This document shows, in pieces, positions 15,584-23,862 of a DNA stretch of 64,000 nt. A program made the translations under genes and the position numbers. Source of the stretch: Pyrobaculum islandicum DSM 4184 (GTDB lineage Archaea > Thermoproteota > Thermoprotei > Thermoproteales > Thermoproteaceae); assembly GCF_000015205.1 (NCBI RefSeq), contig NC_008701.1, positions 1,491,436-1,555,435 on the forward strand, given 5' to 3'. The notes beneath the pieces are model-generated. The model made no database searches. It was given only the letters and a program-made list of their open reading frames with translations, and was not told where the DNA came from. The number at the start of each line of letters is the position of its first letter. Position 1 is the stretch's first letter.

Positions 15584-16011
15584 GAATTGAGGCAGTTGTA
15601 GAAGTGAGATTCACAGAAGATAGAGGTAAAGTTCTGAAAGCGCTACAGAACGTTTTCACACCGGTATCTATAGAAGAGAAACCAAGCGAATCTGGCGTTC
15701 TAATCGTAGCTACGTGTGAAGGGTATACGTGTCTTGAAAAATTAAGAAGTGCCATTTGGCGCCAGGGGATACAAGATGCGGCTAGAAATGTGATCTCAAA
15801 AGGTATAGTAAGTGAAAATACCATAATTTTCTCCGTCAATAAACAGGCCGCATATGTTGGTGTTGTCAGTTTTGTTACTGAAACCAACGAATCGCCCCTG
15901 GGCCCGATTACATTTACAGTGAAGACAAACAATGTAAGACAATTTCTTGACTGGTTAGCGCCTAGGACTTATAGAGGCAGAGTATACTACGAAGCTCCGC
16001 CACCCGACTAA
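15580..16011 (+). CDS. UPF0201 family protein
   Basis: 143 residues, an archaea-specific alpha/beta protein (COG1325-like). Recognisable segments are VEVRFTEDRGKVLKAL, the helix LRSAIWRQGIQDAAR, and the end FTVKTNNVRQFLDWLAPRTY. Structures of the family resemble RNA-binding ferredoxin-like folds, but no activity is established. Coupled by ATGA to the upstream kinase-like gene. Its 3' end overlaps the convergent methyltransferase gene by 4 nt. Confidence 0.8.
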   Translation: MRIEAVVEVRFTEDRGKVLKALQNVFTPVSIEEKPSESGVLIVATCEGYTCLEKLRSAIWRQGIQDAARNVISKGIVSENTIIFSVNKQAAYVGVVSFVTETNESPLGPITFTVKTNNVRQFLDWLAPRTYRGRVYYEAPPPD

Positions 16012-16682
16012 ACTCTCTCTATGTATATAACTCTATAAAGGCCACCGTGGAGATACATAGTGCAACTCTTAAGAAACGGGATGTCTACATATATAGGCGA
16101 TGCGAATACTATATAGCCGTTTCTTTTTATGTAAAGCGGTGCGACACTTATAAACATATATAAGAGCGCTCTTATCTCCATCATTGATGTAGAGAGACGG
16201 CCATATGGCGGATCGCCTACTGCAGCATCTACCTCTCTAAGCGGAGGATAGGTCACATCCCAAATCACAACGTCACCCCTTATATTACGTTGTGCAATTC
16301 TTAGTATTTTCTCGTCTATGTCGCCTCCTATTACATAACCTCCTACTCTTTCAATTTCATATGCTATGGCGCCAGTGCCGACAAAAGGCTCCCATACTCT
16401 ACTATTAGGCGTCACGCGGGCTAAGTTTACCATTAGACGCGCTGTTATAAAATCCAGTGTTTTAACGCTTCTTTCAATATTCGGCTTCTCTTTTCTTATC
16501 CTTCTGCCATTTACCGATTTTACCAAAGCCGCCCTATTGAAAATATCACAAGACTCACATTGGAACACTGCAACTGTCTCGTCTAATTTAACTATTTCGC
16601 ATTTCCCCAGTTCTGCAAGTGCAAAAGCCTCCTCTTTAGATAGGCATAGAAACCGGCGATTTAACTCAACTTCACAAATCAC
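16008..16682 (-). CDS. Trm11-like RNA (guanine-N2) methyltransferase
   Basis: 224 residues. The SAM motif is VWEPFVGTGAIAYE (about 96-109) and the catalytic motif DPPYGR (about 157-162), as in tRNA G10/G6 N2-methyltransferases. The N-terminal domain is short (about 90 residues) compared with the THUMP-containing homologues, so RNA recognition may differ or rely on a partner. GTG start overlapping the DUF373 stop by 4 nt (GTGA), which places it last in a three-gene operon. Confidence 0.8.
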   Translation of the reverse strand: MICEVELNRRFLCLSKEEAFALAELGKCEIVKLDETVAVFQCESCDIFNRAALVKSVNGRRIRKEKPNIERSVKTLDFITARLMVNLARVTPNSRVWEPFVGTGAIAYEIERVGGYVIGGDIDEKILRIAQRNIRGDVVIWDVTYPPLREVDAAVGDPPYGRLSTSMMEIRALLYMFISVAPLYIKRNGYIVFASPIYVDIPFLKSCTMYLHGGLYRVIYIERV

Positions 16683-17677
16683 TTCCGTTGAATTACCAGC
16701 TTCAAAATATAAGTAGTTGCAATTACAATAAATGTAGAGGCCATAAATAAAGCCACCGCTATAAGGGTCTCTGCTAAGTCTTTAGAGGGCTTTACAAGCA
16801 CCGGGAATAGAAAATAGAAAAATGAGGCAGTAGCTACACCAGCGACAATTCCGCCAAATTTTATCTTTCTATATATAAAGTATGCCTCAGTAAGATAAGA
16901 GACAAATGGTAGTATTGACATAACTAATACAACATATTCAGGTATCCACATAACGTGAAGAAACACAGATAGCATATATACTACTATTGTAAACAGAGAA
17001 ATTACAGTTGTTATAAATGTTATTTCAAACTTTTTGAGTACTTCTCTTAGAAAGTCATAAATACCAAATCCGTAGAGCATAGCAAAAAACGCAAAAAATA
17101 GAAATACTATAGTCAGTACACCCTTAACAACTTCTAAGTTAAATAATGTTCCAAGCAACGTTATAAAAAGAAGAAACGATGGTATCCCCACGGTATACCG
17201 TCTATACTCAGGTTCCTTTAAAGCCTTGTTTAGATAGTATCTAAACAATGTAACGGTTTCTTCAACGCCCCTGGCTTGTTTCACCACGATTCGCTGGACA
17301 GAGATTACAGGCCGTTTGCTCTGTATTGCGGGAATTGCAGCTTCGTCGCTAGGACCGTCTGAGACGAAATATATAGCATCTGCATCGAACAATGTAAGTA
17401 CTTGTTCCAGCTCTCTTAACACTACAATATCAGCTACGGCGGGATCGGGAGATCCGCTTACAACTGCGACATTTATATTCTCCCCACCGTATTCTGATGA
17501 TAATTTGTCATATATTTTTACAGCTGCAAATATTGCATTTGCATCTGAATCATCAGGGTTCATTAAAATATATCTAATTCCCAATCGCAAGACCTCATCT
17601 CTTCCAACTACAGGCGTAACGAAACCCCTACCCTTTAGGTCTCCATCTCTATCAACATAGAGAACAAGGATACGCAC
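16679..17677 (-). CDS. DUF373 membrane protein
   Basis: 332 residues. An N-terminal soluble domain of about 160 residues (LVLYVDRDGDLK, VSGSPDPAVADIVVLREL, DAIYFVSDGPSDEAAIP) is followed by five to six transmembrane helices. This is the archaeal DUF373 architecture. The soluble part has a Rossmann-like pattern with an acidic start (DRDGD). Function unknown. The GTG overlaps the coiled-coil gene stop by one base (TAGTG), so expression is coupled. Confidence 0.85.
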   Translation of the reverse strand: MRILVLYVDRDGDLKGRGFVTPVVGRDEVLRLGIRYILMNPDDSDANAIFAAVKIYDKLSSEYGGENINVAVVSGSPDPAVADIVVLRELEQVLTLFDADAIYFVSDGPSDEAAIPAIQSKRPVISVQRIVVKQARGVEETVTLFRYYLNKALKEPEYRRYTVGIPSFLLFITLLGTLFNLEVVKGVLTIVFLFFAFFAMLYGFGIYDFLREVLKKFEITFITTVISLFTIVVYMLSVFLHVMWIPEYVVLVMSILPFVSYLTEAYFIYRKIKFGGIVAGVATASFFYFLFPVLVKPSKDLAETLIAVALFMASTFIVIATTYILKLVIQRK

Positions 17678-18864
17678 TATTCCTCCGGTAGATACCCGGC
17701 TTCAATTAAGATCTTTATCTCATCATGTGTCAAACGCTCGCCATTTAACAACTTGTTGTATAGAATCTCGGCTCTTTCTTTCAAGCTCTGCTCCGTAATA
17801 GCTTTTATTTGTGAACGCGCTTTGTTTCTCTCAGCTAATTCTAGCGCCTTTAGTAATATACTATACTTTTCAAGTTCCTCTTGTATAGCTCTTTTCTTCT
17901 CCCTAAGTTCCTTCCGCTTAACTGCCAATTGTAGAATCTCCTCTTTTATCTCTTCGCGTTTTCTCTTTAGCTCATCCCTCTTCTTTTTTAATTCTGCAAG
18001 CTCTTTATATATCTCTTGTCTACTCGCCTTCAAATTTGCTAGTTCTTGCTTGACAAGAGCTAGATCTTGCGCAAGACGTGCTATCTCATTACGTATGGCC
18101 TCTCGCCTATTCTTATATTCGTCAACCTGATTCTTGAGAGCAGCAATGTGAGTCCTTATTTTTTCTATCGAATCAACAATATTAAGTTCTTTTTCAATTT
18201 GACTAATATATTTTATAAACTGGCGTTCCCACTCTGGGTTTGTCGGCGATGTTTCAAAGAAATATTCAAGTTGTTCAATAATACGTCTGAGTTTTTCTTT
18301 CTCAAGAGTTTTACCACCTATGTATTCATTAAGTGTCGATAATAAATTTCTATAAACAACTATTTTTTCTTTATACTTTTGTATAGTAATATTAATTTGG
18401 ACAAGCTCATTTTTTAAATTTCCTATTTGGCTAATTATTTGACTTTTTCTCTCTACTAACGAACCTATCGTTTCTCTGGTCTTCTGAAGTTGGTTTCTCT
18501 TTCCGTCTATTAAAGATCTAACTTCAGCTAGTTGCTTACGTATATCATTTAGAAGAGCTTTCTTAGCGTTTATCTCGCTTGTTATTTTGTCAATCTGGCC
18601 TTGGATTTCATCTATCTGAGAACTTACTTCACGAATTTTCTCAAGCAGCTCTTCTCGACTAAACACGCCATGAGAAAAGCACTGGTTTAAAAACTTGCAA
18701 TTTTCAGTGCAACTGAAGAGAGACGGCACTCCTTGCCCCTCAATGGTGTCTGTGTTTTTTAAATCTCTAGACAACGACACTCTTTTGCTAAGTCCTCTGT
18801 AATAAGAGAGAAACTTAGAAATTGCAAAGGCGAGATATTCAGGATTTTGCAAATACAGCAACAA
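17677..18864 (-). CDS. Long coiled-coil protein (COG1340-like)
   Basis: 395 residues. From about residue 68 to 375 it is almost continuous heptad coiled coil (repeated EEIKEEI, LKKKRDELKRKREE). The first about 65 residues are different and hold three Cys (SCTENCKFLNQC). The real start could be further in, for example near VFSREELLEKI, so the N-terminus is uncertain. Coiled-coil proteins of this type are widespread in archaea and have been proposed to be structural. It heads an operon with the DUF373 and Trm11-like genes. Confidence 0.7.
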   Translation of the reverse strand: MLLYLQNPEYLAFAISKFLSYYRGLSKRVSLSRDLKNTDTIEGQGVPSLFSCTENCKFLNQCFSHGVFSREELLEKIREVSSQIDEIQGQIDKITSEINAKKALLNDIRKQLAEVRSLIDGKRNQLQKTRETIGSLVERKSQIISQIGNLKNELVQINITIQKYKEKIVVYRNLLSTLNEYIGGKTLEKEKLRRIIEQLEYFFETSPTNPEWERQFIKYISQIEKELNIVDSIEKIRTHIAALKNQVDEYKNRREAIRNEIARLAQDLALVKQELANLKASRQEIYKELAELKKKRDELKRKREEIKEEILQLAVKRKELREKKRAIQEELEKYSILLKALELAERNKARSQIKAITEQSLKERAEILYNKLLNGERLTHDEIKILIEAGYLPEE

Positions 18865-18955
18865 AGCAATAGCTTAACAGATGAATAGCTACTGAGCAAT
18901 TAAGCGATATAGCCAAAAAGTAAACTTTTTAAAAAAAGTAATGATGGTTGTAATT

Positions 18956-19669
18956 ATGGATTATCACCATATCGGAATTTATATAGCTGGCGATATTATA
19001 ATGTCAGAAAACCCGGGAGAGGCAATAAAGAAATGGAGATTGATATTTGGGCTTACACAAACAGCTGTAGCAACTAAGTTGAATACCTCGCCAAGCGTAA
19101 TAAGCGACTATGAATCTGGAAGAAGAAAGTTTCCAGGCTCTCGCTTTGTAAGGAAATTTGTACAAGCACTTATAGATACAGACTTAGAACGAGGTGGAAT
19201 GGTAGTAAGCCTACTAGAACGACGGTTGCTTAAAGATAAGTTTTGGATTGCTGTTTTAGATATGCGAGAGTTTACAGAGCCTGTACCTGTTTCGACATTT
19301 TTACAGGCAATAGAGGCAGAGACTCTGGTGGCGCCTCCCCCAAATCTTGATATACATGGTTATACAATTGTAGATAGTATAAAATTAGTATTAGAAGTCC
19401 CCCCGGCTGAATATGTACGGCTGTATGGAAGTACATCACAGCGTGCAGCAATTTTTACAAAAGTAAGTACGGGAAGATCGCCGATGATAGCCATAAGATC
19501 TATGTCGTCTGTGTTAAGTATAAAACCTTCTATAGTAATTCTTCACGGAATTAAACCAGACGCGGTCGATCCGTTGGCTGTCGAAATAGCTAAGAGAAGT
19601 TACCTCCCACTTGCAGCCACAGATATAAGTATTGAAAAAATGATAGAAAGCTTAAGAATGTTTAAGTAA
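18956..19669 (+). CDS. XRE-family HTH transcriptional regulator (COG1709-like)
   Basis: About 237 residues. The HTH spans IKKWRLIFGLTQTAVATKLNTSPSVISDYESGRRKFPG, followed by an archaeal ligand- or partner-binding domain that ends in a CBS-less alpha/beta fold (VILHGIKPDAVDPLAVEIAKRS). The start was moved to the ATG at 18956. The TATA-like TTTTTAAAAAAAG (18925-18937) then lies about 26 nt upstream, whereas the ATG at 18941 would fall inside the promoter. Targets unknown. Convergent with the eL13 gene (1 nt gap). Confidence 0.75.
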   Translation: MDYHHIGIYIAGDIIMSENPGEAIKKWRLIFGLTQTAVATKLNTSPSVISDYESGRRKFPGSRFVRKFVQALIDTDLERGGMVVSLLERRLLKDKFWIAVLDMREFTEPVPVSTFLQAIEAETLVAPPPNLDIHGYTIVDSIKLVLEVPPAEYVRLYGSTSQRAAIFTKVSTGRSPMIAIRSMSSVLSIKPSIVILHGIKPDAVDPLAVEIAKRSYLPLAATDISIEKMIESLRMFK

Positions 19670-19670
19670 G

Positions 19671-20156
19671 TTACTTAGATTTATTCTCATTTATAATTCT
19701 TGAAATCCTTAGCAAATTACCAAGGCCTCTAGTAGCCTCATGTCTTTTTCTAAGTCTCCTCTCCCTGGCCTTCTTCTTGAATTTATAGTTATGAGTCTCC
19801 TTAAATCTTGTCGAAATGAGGCCGCGAGATCTCCTACCTGCAGATGTAAGTCCTCTGAACGCTCTACCACGCTTTTGTTTTACTCTGATGGTTCTTGGAA
19901 ACGTCGGCTCAGGAGGTGCGGCTTTCCCCTCAAGTATATCTATAAGCCACTTCCTTAGCGTTTCTATGTTATGCAGCCATTCGGTTCTTCTCCTCTCGTC
20001 TACAGGTATGCCTAATATTCTCGCTTGGTATATGTTTAGACCCACAGCTTTTAACTCTCCAATAGAAAAGCCCCTTCCTACTCTCCACTTGGTGATACCT
20101 CCGGCATTTATCCTGCTTGGCATTTTAACAAGCGGCTTAGGCACTATAGACATCAA
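19671..20156 (-). CDS. rpl13e: Ribosomal protein eL13
   Basis: 161 residues, very basic. The segment [18 protein letters not shown] and the following [13 protein letters not shown] are the eL13 signature; the C-terminal half is an Arg/Lys-rich extension typical of the crenarchaeal form. It binds 23S rRNA in the large subunit. A TATA-like AATTTAAATAG (about 20176-20186) fits the ATG at 20156, or the in-frame ATG just after it. Convergent with the HTH gene. Confidence 0.88.
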   Translation of the reverse strand: MMSIVPKPLVKMPSRINAGGITKWRVGRGFSIGELKAVGLNIYQARILGIPVDERRRTEWLHNIETLRKWLIDILEGKAAPPEPTFPRTIRVKQKRGRAFRGLTSAGRRSRGLISTRFKETHNYKFKKKARERRLRKRHEATRGLGNLLRISRIINENKSK

Positions 20157-20184
20157 AACGACTTCATCTTGTCTCTATTTAAAT

Positions 20185-20322
20185 TTACTCTACGACGTCT
20201 ATGTCTTCTAACGAGTACGACGCCTTTGGGCGGTTCATGGGCGCCAAGTTTTGCCAAATGCGGCTATTTACTTTGAACACAACAACATCGCCGAAGTTTA
20301 AAAAAAGTATATACGTAACCAC
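20185..20322 (-). CDS. Possible 45-residue protein upstream of eL13
   Basis: GTG at 20322, TAA at 20185. The product is a strand-rich N-terminus (YILFLNFGDVVVFKVN) followed by SRIWQNLAPMNRPKASYSLEDIDVVE. The balanced composition and acidic end look protein-like rather than random. The stop sits inside the promoter of the eL13 gene 29 nt downstream, on the same strand. No clear TATA lies at the right distance (an AT run lies at 20357-20371). It could be a small ribosome- or polymerase-associated protein, but I do not recognise it. Confidence 0.3.
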   Translation of the reverse strand: MVTYILFLNFGDVVVFKVNSRIWQNLAPMNRPKASYSLEDIDVVE

Positions 20323-20401
20323 ATGTTAAAGCGCTACTCTTTGGCGCGAAAGCGATTATTATTATAACAAACTTTTTTATCTTCGAGTTCCTCGTAACTA
20401 G

Positions 20402-20707
20402 ATGCATAGAGCAATTGCTACCGTTGCTGTGTTTAAACTTCTCATTTTTCTTGTGACATTTTTTACAACAACGAATCTAGACCCCATTCTATTGGTAAAC
20501 TTTATTCTAATGTCTATATCTGCTATTATAGTAAGAAGTGTACAAGAGGGCGAGGTTGCCCTTGTATTAATAGCTCTTATATTGTTAATAGATGCCATAG
20601 GACTTTTCCTGTCTTTCATAACATTATCATTTACAATAATACTGGCTTACGTCTTTCTTCTGATCTGGGATATTCAGATATTATTATTACTTAGACAAAT
20701 GATATAA
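20402..20707 (+). CDS. Small four-helix membrane protein
   Basis: 101 residues, almost entirely hydrophobic with about four membrane spans and very few charged residues. A TATA-like ACTTTTTTATC (about 20375-20385) precedes the ATG. It is convergent with the next gene, whose stop begins directly after its own. No motif points to a function. Family not recognised. Confidence 0.5.
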   Translation: MHRAIATVAVFKLLIFLVTFFTTTNLDPILLVNFILMSISAIIVRSVQEGEVALVLIALILLIDAIGLFLSFITLSFTIILAYVFLLIWDIQILLLLRQMI

Positions 20708-21046
20708 CTATTCTACCACTTTTATTACCCTTTGTACTTTATAAAAATCCAAATAGCCCCAAGCCTCTAATATTATCACTATCTCCCCTCCGCCAGACGT
20801 AATTCTAAGAATGTTATTTTTTATGTCAAGCTGTATGTTGCCTTTTGTTTCGATTTTATAATTAAAATTCTGAATGAATATATACAATTTTTCTAAATCT
20901 ATAATACTTCCACTCTTTACTAAGGTTGGCAAAGGATAATTTCTTAGTATATTAACTAATTTATAATCGTGCTGAAGTCTTTGTACAAGTAAGATACCTA
21001 ATGTCAATATTGTTAACGATGAAAGTATTTCTAGTGTTAGATTCAT
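20708..21046 (-). CDS. Membrane-anchored hypothetical protein
   Basis: 112 residues. One N-terminal transmembrane helix (LEILSSLTILTLGILLV) is followed by a soluble domain of alternating polar strands (YKIETKGNIQLDIKNNILRITSGGGEIVIILEAW). Its start overlaps the stop of the HIT-like gene by 4 nt, so both are co-translated. Function unknown. The topology suggests a single-span protein with a small globular domain. Confidence 0.5.
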   Translation of the reverse strand: MNLTLEILSSLTILTLGILLVQRLQHDYKLVNILRNYPLPTLVKSGSIIDLEKLYIFIQNFNYKIETKGNIQLDIKNNILRITSGGGEIVIILEAWGYLDFYKVQRVIKVVE

Positions 21047-21357
21047 GAAAACTGTAATTCTTTAACTATCATATCTCTAATGTCGTCTATAGATAGAGGA
21101 ATTACTTTTACACCTCCGAAAAAAGCGACGTTAATGTCGCCACACCAACGCGGAATTATATGTATCTCTGTGTCAGTAATATGTATATTGAACCCCTCTG
21201 GTTTCAGTTTCTTTTTTTCTATCATAATCGCCATATCTATTCTCTTCTTCAGCTCAGCTAGCTCAGTAAACTCTAGGTCAAAAATAGGCTTGTCAACTCG
21301 AAATATAATATGCCCCCCGTTAAATGGTCTAGGTGGTATATCAACTTCTACTATCAC
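21043..21357 (-). CDS. Degenerate HIT-like protein lacking the catalytic triad
   Basis: 104 residues. The overall order matches a HIT hydrolase: NGGHIIF at the first strand, LKPEGFNI, then IHIIPRWCGDINVAFFGGVKVIP at the C-terminus. The usual segment between FNI and IHIIPRW, which carries the first histidines of HxHxH, is missing; TDTEIH replaces it. Only one histidine of the triad remains, so nucleotide hydrolysis is unlikely. Start is GTG with TATA-like AATTAATATAG (about 21378-21388), overlapping the tfb stop. Coupled to the following membrane protein gene. A nucleotide-binding or structural role is inferred. Confidence 0.55.
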   Translation of the reverse strand: MIVEVDIPPRPFNGGHIIFRVDKPIFDLEFTELAELKKRIDMAIMIEKKKLKPEGFNIHITDTEIHIIPRWCGDINVAFFGGVKVIPLSIDDIRDMIVKELQFS

Positions 21358-21385
21358 AAAGCTAGATAAAAAACACTATATTAAT

Positions 21386-22387
21386 TTATTTTACAGGAAC
21401 TTTTATATTAAGCGTTTTTGCTAATTCTTTATACCTATTTCGAACTGTCACCTCAGTGACGCCAGCTGCAACAGCGAAGTCTTTTTGAGTCCTATTATCG
21501 CCATGTAGCAACGACGCTATATACACCGCCGCGGCGGCTAGCCCTGCAGGATCTTTTCCGGCTGTTATCCCGGCTTTTTTCGCCTTCTGTAAAATCTCGA
21601 TAGCTGTCTTAACTACCTCGCCGCTGAGCTTTAACTGCTCAGCTATTCTCGATATATAGAGCACCGGGTCGCTTATTGGAACCTTGACATTAAGCTCGCG
21701 GAGAAGTAAGCGATAGCAACGAGCCACCTCTCTCCTTGAGGCTTTAGTATATCTCACTAACTCATCAAGAGGTCTCGGCATTTTCATCATACGACATGCC
21801 ATATATAAGGCGGCTGCAGCCATAGCCTCCACAGATCTGCCTCTTACGAGCTCTTTCTCAAGCGCTTGTCTATAAATCTCGAGCGCTTGCTCAACACATG
21901 GCCTCGGTACGCCCATAGAACTTCTCAATCTCTCTAGCTCTTGAGCTGCCTGTATGAAATTTCTTTCATAAGATGTCTGAACACGGGCTCTTGTTTGCCA
22001 TTTCCTTAACCTGATTACCTCAAGCTTCCGCTTTATGTCAAGCTCCTTGCCCGAGACATCTTTATCTCTCCAGTCTATAACTGTTGTAAGCGCCTCAGAT
22101 ATTAGGCGGGTCAACGGCGCCCCTGTACGCGCCCTCTGTCCTTTCTCCTCTGAAGTAAAAGCCCTCCATTCAGGCCCTAGGTCTAATAGTTGCTCCTGTA
22201 CTACCGCGCCACACACAATACAGACGATCTCCCCCCTCTCGTAGTTGTATACAAACCTGTCATTACCACAAATAGGACACCGATAAACCTCGCCAGTATC
22301 TGTAACAAGACTTAAATACCCCTCATTATCTCTGTCTATACGTAGCTTAAGGGGTTTCCCAGAAGACGTCGGACTTGACGACGACAT
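21386..22387 (-). CDS. tfb: Transcription initiation factor TFB (TFIIB homologue)
   Basis: 333 residues. The zinc ribbon uses C37, C40, C56 and C59 (CPIC...CIVC). The B-reader/linker region is WRAFTSEEKGQRARTGAPLT. Two cyclin repeats follow (CVEQALEIYRQALEKELVRGRS; LAAAAVYIASLLHG), ending with an HTH that contacts BRE (DFAVAAGVTEVTVRNRYKELA). It bridges TBP-DNA and RNA polymerase. The unusually Ser-rich start (MSSSSPTSSGKP) is species-specific. Confidence 0.95.
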   Translation of the reverse strand: MSSSSPTSSGKPLKLRIDRDNEGYLSLVTDTGEVYRCPICGNDRFVYNYERGEIVCIVCGAVVQEQLLDLGPEWRAFTSEEKGQRARTGAPLTRLISEALTTVIDWRDKDVSGKELDIKRKLEVIRLRKWQTRARVQTSYERNFIQAAQELERLRSSMGVPRPCVEQALEIYRQALEKELVRGRSVEAMAAAALYMACRMMKMPRPLDELVRYTKASRREVARCYRLLLRELNVKVPISDPVLYISRIAEQLKLSGEVVKTAIEILQKAKKAGITAGKDPAGLAAAAVYIASLLHGDNRTQKDFAVAAGVTEVTVRNRYKELAKTLNIKVPVK

Positions 22388-22441
22388 AGCGAGTTTATAA
22401 ACTTTTTGAATTTAAAAACTTTTCGTTTAGCTTAAAAACAA

Positions 22442-23404
22442 CTATACGGCTTGTTTTAAAAGTCTTCTTATTTTTGCAAGAGCTCCAAATATCTGTGTAA
22501 GTCCACGAGCCCCCCTCAATGTGGCATAGTGAGCTTCTGCGATGATATACGCAAGCTCTGGCTTTACATACTCCGGGACATCTAGTCTCAAAACTTCTCG
22601 ATGTATCTGTCTAATGATTTCTAATTCGCCGACGCCGCCGTCGACAACAAATCCATAGATCTGTGTCATAGCCTTACTAAAATTCCCCTTCAACGCCTCT
22701 TGCAAAGTTTCTCTTAACAACCTAGGCGATACCATGCCGAGCGCTCTAGCCACAACATCCTCTGTAATCTCCTTCTCTGTTGCCGCGGCTATCTGAAGCG
22801 CATTTATAGCCTTTCTCATATCTCCTTGTGTAAATTCATATATTGTTTCCAGGGCGTCGTCAGAGATTTTAACACCCTCGTTCTCTGCGATATATCTAAG
22901 CCTAGAAATAACAGCTTCTTTGGGAAGGGGATTAAATCTGATCATGACTACCCTCGATTGTATAGGCTCGATAATTCCACTTATGTAGTTTGCCAGTAGT
23001 ATGAATCTTGTGTTTTGTGCGTATATTTCCATTATTCTTCTTAGTGCTTGTTGTGCGTCGCTTGTCATGTTGTCTGCTTCGTCTAGTATGACTAGTTTGA
23101 AGGGGGCTTTGCCTACTGGGGCTGTGCGGGCGAATTCCTTTACTCTCTCCCGGATTACGTTTATACCTCTCTCATCTGAGGCGTTGAGCTCTAGCGTATT
23201 CTCACGCCAATACTCGCCGTAGAGCTCTCTCGCCAAGACAAGAGCCATGGTAGTCTTCCCAGTGCCAGGAGGGCCGTAGAAGAGGAGATGCGGCATATTA
23301 CCACTCTTCACAAACTCCCTAAGCCGGCTCTTAACCTCCTCCAAATCAACCACCTCATCAAACGAACGAGGACGATACTTCTCAAACCAAAACAACTCGC
23401 TCAT
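22442..23404 (-). CDS. rfcS: Replication factor C small subunit
   Basis: 320 residues. Loads the PCNA clamp as part of the RFC pentamer. Walker A is GPPGTGKTT (44-52), Walker B LDEADN (107-112), and the arginine finger lies in QSRVVM (SRC-like). The start ATG overlaps the upstream gene stop by 4 nt. Codon use is bizarre. Of codons 2-39, 36 of 38 end in G or T; of codons 90-141, 49 of 52 end in A or C. The rest is mixed. The protein itself shows no defect or intein. Confidence 0.95.
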   Translation of the reverse strand: MSELFWFEKYRPRSFDEVVDLEEVKSRLREFVKSGNMPHLLFYGPPGTGKTTMALVLARELYGEYWRENTLELNASDERGINVIRERVKEFARTAPVGKAPFKLVILDEADNMTSDAQQALRRIMEIYAQNTRFILLANYISGIIEPIQSRVVMIRFNPLPKEAVISRLRYIAENEGVKISDDALETIYEFTQGDMRKAINALQIAAATEKEITEDVVARALGMVSPRLLRETLQEALKGNFSKAMTQIYGFVVDGGVGELEIIRQIHREVLRLDVPEYVKPELAYIIAEAHYATLRGARGLTQIFGALAKIRRLLKQAV

Positions 23405-23838
23405 ATGTAGAATTCCTCTGCGAGCTCGGTTTTTATGTATTGGCCACTTTTTAACAATACATAACCCAAGCGGTTAAGTATCTGGAGAAGTTCATAGTCA
23501 CGTTCGTTAAGCTTTTCGGCGTCTTTAACAGACATGGGGAGTCTGTCTAAGAGCTTTCTAGCAGCCTCCTTTAAAACTACCACCTCTCTATTTGCGCCTT
23601 CGTCATGAAGTACGAGCACAAGACCTCTTTCCATAGCTTGTCTCAAAGCTTGTCTAGACTTGACTTCTGAGAGAGGAATAAACTTTCTCTCTCTCAAGAC
23701 TTCTATAAACGACTTGGTCTCGCCCTCTGGCTTCGGCTTGCCTCTCTTTATCTCTCGCAATTCTTCAAGAACTGTGTTAAGCAAGATCTCTAGCTCGTCG
23801 AGTCTTTCAAGAATTCTCCTGAATTCTTCACAACTCAT
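23401..23838 (-). CDS. Hypothetical protein co-transcribed with rfcS
   Basis: 145 residues, soluble and charged. The N-terminus is a coiled coil ([30 protein letters not shown]). The rest is helical with a winged-helix-like end ([37 protein letters not shown]). The 4 nt overlap (ATGA) with rfcS suggests a replication-linked role, but the family is not recognised. ATG start with little space to the GTPase gene stop (24 nt). Confidence 0.6.
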   Translation of the reverse strand: MSCEEFRRILERLDELEILLNTVLEELREIKRGKPKPEGETKSFIEVLRERKFIPLSEVKSRQALRQAMERGLVLVLHDEGANREVVVLKEAARKLLDRLPMSVKDAEKLNERDYELLQILNRLGYVLLKSGQYIKTELAEEFYI

Positions 23839-23862
23839 TCAATAACATCTGGCAAGATATTA

